Of a DNA stretch of 64,000 nucleotides, positions 57,501-64,000 are shown piece after piece. The position numbers were made by a program, and so were the translations under genes. The stretch covers positions 33,999,299-34,063,298 of the forward strand of contig CM032128.1 in the NCBI GenBank assembly GCA_018894105.1, given 5' to 3'. Positions within the stretch are counted from its first letter, which is position 1; each line of letters starts with the position of its first letter. The stretch comes from Jacaranda mimosifolia. Taxonomy: Eukaryota; Streptophyta; Magnoliopsida; Lamiales; Bignoniaceae. The notes beneath the pieces were generated by a model. That model made no database searches. It worked only from the letters and a program-made list of their open reading frames with translations, and was not told the DNA's origin.

Positions 57501-57949
57501 TATAATCAACACAAAATCTCTAAATGTTGTCCTTCTTCGTAATTAGCAACGATGGTGATGAAAAAGAGTTGTTACTAGGCTGTATAACCTTCTGTTTCAG
57601 CATTTTGTCAACCATATTCTCAATTTCATCTTTAAGAACATAGGAGTACTTGTAAGGTTTTTGCTGTACAGGTTGAGAATTAGCTTTGAGCACAATCTCA
57701 TGCTACACTTCTCTCTTAGGAGGCATTCCCCTAGGTTCTTGGAACACTACTGAAAATTCATCTAATACCTCTTGTATTACTATTGGCACTTCATCATTTA
57801 GTATATCCACTGTAACTACAAACAGTTGACCTACAATTCCATGTGATGCTTTCCTCAAGAACTTGCCAAGCCCCTTGTTACTCATAAACTTAACTTCGAC
57901 TTCCTCTTATGTTTCTATGAGTGTCACCCTCTTCTTGTCCTTGTGTATA

Positions 57950-58283
57950 GCTACTAATTTAACTTTGTAATCCAAGTATATAGGACTATAATGCCACATC
58001 CAATCTAGTCCAAAAATTACATCACACCCCTAAGAGGTAATAGGCTTAATTTAGTTGTAAAAGATTGCCCTTGCATCTGCCACTTAAACTCTTTACACTT
58101 GGCACTGCTAATGGTCTTACCTCCATCAGCCACCGTTACAATCCATGCCGAAGTTTCTTCTATTGTACACTTGGGCTTCCTAGAAATGTCAGAGTCTAGA
58201 AAGCTGTGAGTGCTCCCATTATCCAAAAGTATTGTCAGCTTACTTTTCTTAACATGTCCTTGGACCTTGATAGTAGTACTGGT
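57950..58283 (-). pseudogene. Chromovirus protease
   Basis: Same frame as gag, separated from it by one TGA. Active-site block LLDNGSTHSFL, where Asn replaces the usual Ser/Thr of D-(S/T)-G. Confidence 0.8.
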
Positions 58284-59378
58284 TCAATTCCCAATTAATG
58301 CGTGCACAGTAATGCCTTCACCTTCATCTTCTCTCTCTTGTTCGTCTGGTTCCTCAATTTCTGTTTCTTCTTCTTCCTCAGCAATAAGTAGATTGAATTG
58401 TTTGTTCTTATATTTATGATCCAAAGTGTACTTCTCATCACAGTGGTAACACAACCCCTTTTCCCTTCTAGCTTGATACTCAGCAGGTGTCAACCTTCTT
58501 AGTGGCAAGTTAATGTTGTTTCTATTCTTATCTTTGGGAGGGTAAGTTAAAAGCTTCTGGGAATTTGTAGGATATGCAGTAGTTTTGGGATTGAGTTTGA
58601 TAATTGGTTGGTTTTGTGTAGTGGATTGAAAGGGGCTCTGTCTAAATGAAATAGTAGCTGACTTCTGGAGCTTGGTAGGGACACCAGACACCTCTATCTT
58701 ATACTCTTCAAGTTTAGCAATGTTTATGGCTTCAATCAAAGTTCGAGGATGGAACTTATGTACTTCCAACCTCAAGTTAATCCTCAGTCTACTTAAGAAT
58801 TTAGATATGAAAAAATCTTCTCCTAAGCCAGGATATTTAGCCCTCATGAAGGATTTAAGTTCATCAAACTTCTCTTGATACGTATTAACATCTTCATCTT
58901 GTATCAAATTGTTAAATTCAATCACAACATCATCTCTCCCAATTACAGTAAATCTCTCAGTCAATAAGTTGCAAAACCTTTCCCATGTTATTCCTATCTT
59001 CCCCTTTCTATATTCAAGATACCAGAGATCAACTCTGTCACGCATATAGTGCCTAGAAAATAAGACTTTAGCATGCTCATCCATAGGGAATAATTGGAAA
59101 TTTTTGTTACTATGCCTTACCCAAGTTAGAGGATTCTCACCATTGAATTTCAGAAAGTCTACCTTGGGAGGTTGCAATTGTTGTAACTGGAATCTTGTAC
59201 CCATTGGTTGCTGCTTGTGTGGTGGCGTATATAAGTCTATTATGGGTGTTCTTTCTGTCTTCTGAGTACTAGATTCTACCCCAGTCATTTTCTCCTTCCC
59301 TTTGTCTTGCTGAGTTGGAATGAAGCTCTCTAGTAACCCTTGCAGCTTAAAGAACCTATGATCAGTGCAAGACATCAT
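58284..59378 (-). pseudogene. Chromovirus gag (364 codons open)
   Basis: Coat-like protein with the retrotransposon gag domain (PKVDFLKFNGENPLTWV, LWYLEYRKG, FNNLIQDEDVNTYQEKFDEL) and a zinc-knuckle remnant CYHCDEKYTLDHKYKNK that has Tyr where the last Cys is expected. An acidic tail ends in TGA, and protease continues in the same frame. This is the longest open frame of the element. Confidence 0.88.
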
Positions 59379-59514
59379 CTCTTTAAACTTGGTATCTGTG
59401 GATTACATGAACTCCCTTGGTAACATGTCATTACGCTTTTGAGTTTCTTGTACATCTTTAAGACGAGTAGCTTCTGTCATGGAAATAGGTGTGAACCTTG
59501 CTCAGAGTACCAAA

Positions 59515-59911
59515 TGTAACAACCCAAACTCTCAAGAGGAAGAAAAAAGTAAATCAACCTTTAAAAAGGAGAATACAACCAGAAAAAAGAGCGAAATAAA
59601 CATCTATTCATTCACTCAATAGATGATATGTGAATCAGTTATAGGGCTTCACCCAAAAAATAACAGCTGTGAGAAAAGGATAAATGCAAGGAAGAACACA
59701 AAGGAACAATCTGGCTTACTAAGAGACAATACAACCAAAAAGTTCACCATTAAAAAATGCTAATAGCCTCCAATATAAAAATGCCACTTTCAACAAGGCC
59801 TGTCCTTTGATAGCTTCTCCATTGCCAATGTGTCACTGCCAAGGTCCAACTATTTGGATATTGAATTACTAAAAGACTATTATGCCCCTCACAAAGTTGA
59901 TAAGTGTTACA
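59515..59911 (-). repeat. 5' LTR of the chromovirus
   Basis: 397 bp, TG..CA; adjoins the primer-site-like sequence on its left in window coordinates. Confidence 0.93.
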
Positions 59912-60809
59912 TTTATATTTTTATGAATTTATTAATAAATATTAATTATTTATAAATTTATAATTATATCTTAATTATAAAGAATTAGCTAATATCATAA
60001 TTGTTGATATCAGCTTATATATAAAAATTTAATTATTGTACAGTAATTATAAACTAATTATTGTTTATTCTTAAAATATAATTATTTAACTATTTATTAT
60101 TTACAATTTATGTATACATAAAACTTAGTTATTTATTTAAATAAAATAAAATATATATATAAGACTTAATATCGATTCATCAAATTAGAAAAATAAATAA
60201 TTTTATATTATATGAAACTAAATCATCTTAAATTATTTATTAAATAAATAAGTGTAATATTCAATTATACGTGAAATATGAAACATAATTAATATATACA
60301 TAATAAGTTATTTAAATAATTAAATTTATTTAATTAATTTAATAAGTTATTTATTTACTTTAACTGATTATTTAATTAATATATTATTTATAAATAAATT
60401 ACTTAGTAACTATAAAAAAAAATTACTTAATTTTTATTAATTTTCTTGATAATTTTTTATTATTTTAATATTAATTTATTAAACTTAATAGATTAATCTT
60501 TTATAATAATTTTAAATAAATGTAAATATTAATATTTAATTAAGATTAATTTATTTATTATATCAAATTAAAATATTTTAAATTATTTATTAAATGAGTG
60601 AATATAATATTTAATCAATGCATTAAATAACAAATATAACTAATACATTATTTAATTAATAAGTGATTTAATTAATTTAATATGTTATTTAGTAAATAAA
60701 TTATTTATTAAATTTAATTAATTTTATCAACGATTATTTTAATTAAATTTGTAAACATAAGTTTTAGAATTTTTTAAGTAGTAAAATTTTAACATTTTCA
60801 TATATGTAA

Positions 60810-60857
<48 letters not shown>

Positions 60858-61082
60858 GAAATGAGATAATAATAAATAAGTGAGTGATGTGAAAGATGGA
60901 GTGAGAAAATGAAAGCGTAGATGTATTTTTTAGGGTGTATGATTTTTTTGGGTGAATTGTGAAAGATTTTTTGAGTAAAAAATTATAGCGTTTTGGGAGA
61001 AAAATTAAAGAATATATATGTATTTTGAAATTTTTTTAGGGTGGATGGAAAATTTTTTCCCAAAATGTAGGAGAACAAGCCC

Positions 61083-63689
61083 TTAATAATTTCTTTTTAA
61101 AAAAAAAAAATGAGCCATTTCTTTTGATGGAGTACAAGCGAGAAGAGTGAATTGTAAATGTTTTTAGACATTGAGCAAAGATCAAAATGGGTGAAGTGTT
61201 GTAAAATCTTGGATTCCTTCTCCATGCATCATATTGAAGGAATTCATTCTAGAAAAATCTAGACGTGCAACAACATTATGCAGAAAAAAGGTTCTTCTTC
61301 ACCACGTCGGGGCATGGAACTCATCTTCCCTAAATTACTTATTCAACCATCGGTGTTTGATATCCTTCACAATATTTTCTATTTTATTTTTTTATTATTA
61401 TTATTTTCATCATTTTTTTTCTTTTCCATAATTTTAATGGTTTTTTTTTTTTTTTTTTACACATATGTACATCAAGATTTTGATAGAATTCGGACCCTGC
61501 TGACCGCACATTTATATGTGTGAGATTGATAGATTGAATCAATTGGCCATTTGATGGTAATTCAATGATATATTTTAATTTTAGTAGCATCGAAAAGATA
61601 TTAGTAAATCATGACTCTACTTTAATAGTTTCGTTCTTTTTTTGAGCTTCAAACAAAATATTAATCTCACCATCGAGTTGAATAAAAGTTCTGAATTGAA
61701 AAAGTAAATTGAACTAGATTTATTAAGAAAGAACCTAGTAAAGAAGTCCTTTTCTTGACTTGGACGGTACGATTTAAATATTTCTTAATTAGTAGATATC
61801 TTAAGTTTGAAAATGATATTATAGATACAAAAATGAAAAAAATAATATTTATAAAAATGAGTGTAAATAATCGTATTTTTTTTGCTTTGAAATAATATAG
61901 AAATAGAAATAACTATTATGAAACATAAACAATAAAAGTCCATTTTGAGAAAGATGTTTGTTCGTATTTTTGGAGAGTTTTGAAAAATGAAAATATTATT
62001 GAAAAAGTGCAAACCAACATAGCTTTGAGAATTTATGTTGAAGTGGATTGCATAACATAAATTTTGTCCTCAAAGGTACTATACAATCCGTTTGTTTGTG
62101 TTTTCAATGGTATCTTTCTATTTTTCACTATTTCAAAATTAGAAAACATATGCATTAATAAGTTTGGGAAAGAAATTATTTATTTTTATTTTCAATTCTT
62201 CCTACAATTATCTTACAGTTTATCTCATCAATCAAAATCAAATTAAATTTGGCACGATATATTCATTCATTAGTTCAAAAAAATTAAAATGCATGTGTGT
62301 GTGTTTAAAATATGTCTTTTATGTATAAAAAATATATAATTTATTTTATTCATTATTATACCTATCCTACTCAATATTTTTTTAAATAAATCATCTTAAA
62401 AATAAAAATTAATAATTACTTTTTCTAATTTTGAAAATATTAAAAGTTGAAGATTGGAATAAGGATAAAACCAAATGACGCTGTAGTTTTCAAGGTTAGA
62501 ATGGAAATTTAAATTGACTCCTAGTGTTATGAATAGTGAAATTTTTAAATAACTCTAAGGGCTAGTTTGGTTGAAGGTATTACTAAGGATAAGCTAAATT
62601 TATCAAGCATAGTCCTAAGTTTGGTTTGTGTATTTATTTATTCATAAGCCCGTGTACAATCTATAGGCCCGTACATATAAATTTAACGTGCATGATAAAT
62701 AAACCCACCAACCCCCATGGGATAATTTATCCCATTTGATAAAATCATTTCTCTTTTATCAATTACATTTATCCTTCAACCAAACACCATTATTTTAATT
62801 TTAGAGGATTAATATCTTTTAGACCACCAAACCAAACAAATTGTAAACTATATCATAATCACTTAAATTGAGCATTATTATCATTAGGATAATAATCATG
62901 AGATTAACCCACAATCCAACCAAACTAGCCCTAAGGCTATTATTGATGTCGAGCAGAGTGGCTTCAGTAAATTTATATCCTTCTGATCGTGAGATTGTAC
63001 AACATGAGATCGAATCAAAATCATAGTTTGCGATTACCAATTTAGCTCAATCTTCCAATAGGCAAGGGGAGTACGAGGTAAGTGGCAGGGGTGTAAGCTA
63101 TTTTGATGTCGAAAGCTCTTGATGGTCAGACATGAAGTAAAGGATGGGTGGAGATTGCTTATTCCCCGTTAACTAAATAATTGGGACAGTTATAGTAATG
63201 TCTTGAAATAAATCAATGGTAGTCCTTTCAAGTAGTGCAACTGGATCGTGTCACATTTGTTTATTTAATAATTATAACCTCGAATTTTTTCAAAGTATCA
63301 AGTCAGATTGTGATTTAATTTGAGTAAAAATATGCGGATTATGAGGCCTACATAGTGATTTTGATATTCTTGAGAAGCATCCATACTATTTCCTAAGTAT
63401 TTCCATCAATTATTAATTTTTTTAAAAGAATAATCTATTACATTCTTCAATATATCTACTCATGAAAAATTAATTATGTTTAATCTTCTATTCTCTATTA
63501 TATCATTAATATTGTGAAAAATAAACAACCTCTATAAAAAAGGTTCACTTATTTTTCCAATCATAAATAAATTGTAACGTGGCAAAGTAAAAAGACCAAA
63601 TGGTACTTGCCTCTGTTATACCATATAACAAGTCGTTTTCGGCAAAACGGCGACGGCGTCCATAAATCTTGACCGGACCGCGAGGTTTC
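61083..63689. repeat. Segmental duplication Q, copy 2 (5' flank of B3)
   Basis: Non-coding; pairs with 49086-51104. The extra length is mostly the MITE at 62559 and adjoining unmatched text (62932-63165). Confidence 0.85.
62559..62931. mobile_element. MITE, same family as 5152-6370
   Basis: Ends GGGCTAGTTTGGTTG and CAACCAAACTAGCCC, flanked by TAA on both sides (62556-62558, 62932-62934). 373 bp, non-coding. Confidence 0.85.
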
Positions 63690-64000
63690 ATGGTTGTGCC
63701 AACCCGTTGTTTATTTGAATCCATGTTTGCAATTATTTGTAGGAGAAAACTACTGAGGGTTCCCCCAAAAGATAGCATTTTCGTTTGCCCACAGTTTTTC
63801 GCAGCCCAAAATGCAGTCTTTGTCAAGTCATTCTCCCGGAAATCATCTTCAGATGTTTATAGAGATGGTCGAGAACAATCTTTCGCTGTTTCTTACCTCA
63901 TTAATTCATGTGGGTTGTCGTCAAAGGATGCCCTCGAGGCGTCCAAGAAAGTCTGCATTAAATCACCAGAAAATCCGGATGCAGTTCTAGAGCTCCTCAG
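63690..64000 (+). CDS. mTERF family protein B3, 5' part (runs off the window)
   Basis: Open from ATG 63690 (MVVPTRCLFES; alternative ATG 63723, MFAII) to the last base, 103 codons. It reads CRRKLLRVPPKDS, SFAVSYLINSCGLSSKDALE and KKVCIKSPENPDAVLELL, very close to B2 and without the frameshift of B1. The rest, about 310 codons if complete, lies beyond the window. Confidence 0.9.
   Translation, partial: MVVPTRCLFESMFAIICRRKLLRVPPKDSIFVCPQFFAAQNAVFVKSFSRKSSSDVYRDGREQSFAVSYLINSCGLSSKDALEASKKVCIKSPENPDAVLELL

Larger units (their letters stand above)
54528..59911 (-). mobile_element. Chromovirus (Ty3/gypsy with chromodomain), decayed, complete ends
   Basis: LTRs of 397 bp each (54528-54924 and 59515-59911) start TGTAACA and end TGTTACA. 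TTTAT flanks both sides (54523-54527, 59912-59916), a 5-bp target duplication. On the - strand a primer-site-like TTTGGTACTCTGAGC follows the 5' LTR, and a purine tract (AAGGAAGGGGCAA) precedes the 3' LTR. Order on the - strand: gag, protease, reverse transcriptase, RNase H, integrase, chromodomain. Pol holds several stops and shifts, so this copy is not autonomous. By eye the LTRs differ at roughly 8-10% of positions, which implies an old insertion. Confidence 0.95.
54156..61082. mobile_element. TIR element P, copy 2, split by a chromovirus
   Basis: Left end GGGCTTGTTCTTTTATGTTT, right end inverted GGGCTTGTTCTCCTACATTT, with TTA on both sides (54153-54155, 61083-61085). Without the nested retrotransposon it would be about 1.54 kb, close to copy 1 at 42965. 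The spacer after B1 at about 49080 (CACATTAATAATTTC) is the empty site with a single TTA. AT-rich and non-coding. A TATATG hexanucleotide repeat lies at 60810-60857. Confidence 0.82.

Overview
The window is nuclear DNA from a flowering plant, almost certainly a eudicot. It has multi-exon genes with GT..AG introns, AT-rich spacers, chalcone isomerase, plant-type mTERF genes, Ty3/gypsy retrotransposons and many small inverted-repeat elements. I cannot name the species. All calls rest on reading the sequence and on knowledge of gene families; no alignment or database search was run.

Layout. (1) 1-4980: the 3' part of a multi-exon gene for a DUF255 / thioredoxin-like protein (the plant homologue of spermatogenesis-associated protein 20), running in from the left. 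(2) 5000-40100: a tandem array of nine single-exon mTERF genes (called A0 to A8 here), all on the + strand. A1, A3, A5, A6 and A7 have open frames. A0 is a 5' fragment. A2 is split by a gag-only LTR retrotransposon with an associated deletion. A4 has lost its first codons. A8 has a one-base frameshift. (3) 40473-41567: a complete four-exon type I chalcone isomerase gene on the - strand. (4) 42000-64000: a second, divergent mTERF cluster (B1 to B3) embedded in segmental duplications. B1 is frameshifted, B2 is intact and B3 runs off the right edge. A decayed chromovirus (54528-59911) lies inside an inverted-repeat element between B2 and B3.

The main observation is how the A array was built. Directly after seven of the mTERF copies lies a broken copy of the 3' end of the DUF255 gene: the tail of its penultimate exon, its last intron, its last exon and its 3'UTR. 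The amplified unit was therefore 'DUF255 tail + spacer + mTERF', and the first unit still carries the working DUF255 gene. Spacer similarity further suggests that a three-gene block (A1-A3) was copied as a whole (A4-A6). Five A copies also keep a seven-codon upstream ORF about 50 nt before the start codon; in a sixth (A3) it has lost its stop and overlaps the main start.

Functionally, the mTERF proteins are expected to act on nucleic acid in mitochondria or plastids, and chalcone isomerase acts in flavonoid synthesis. I see no functional link between them; they are neighbours. The paralogous spacers act as natural empty-site controls and fix the boundaries and 3-bp target duplications of several mobile elements.
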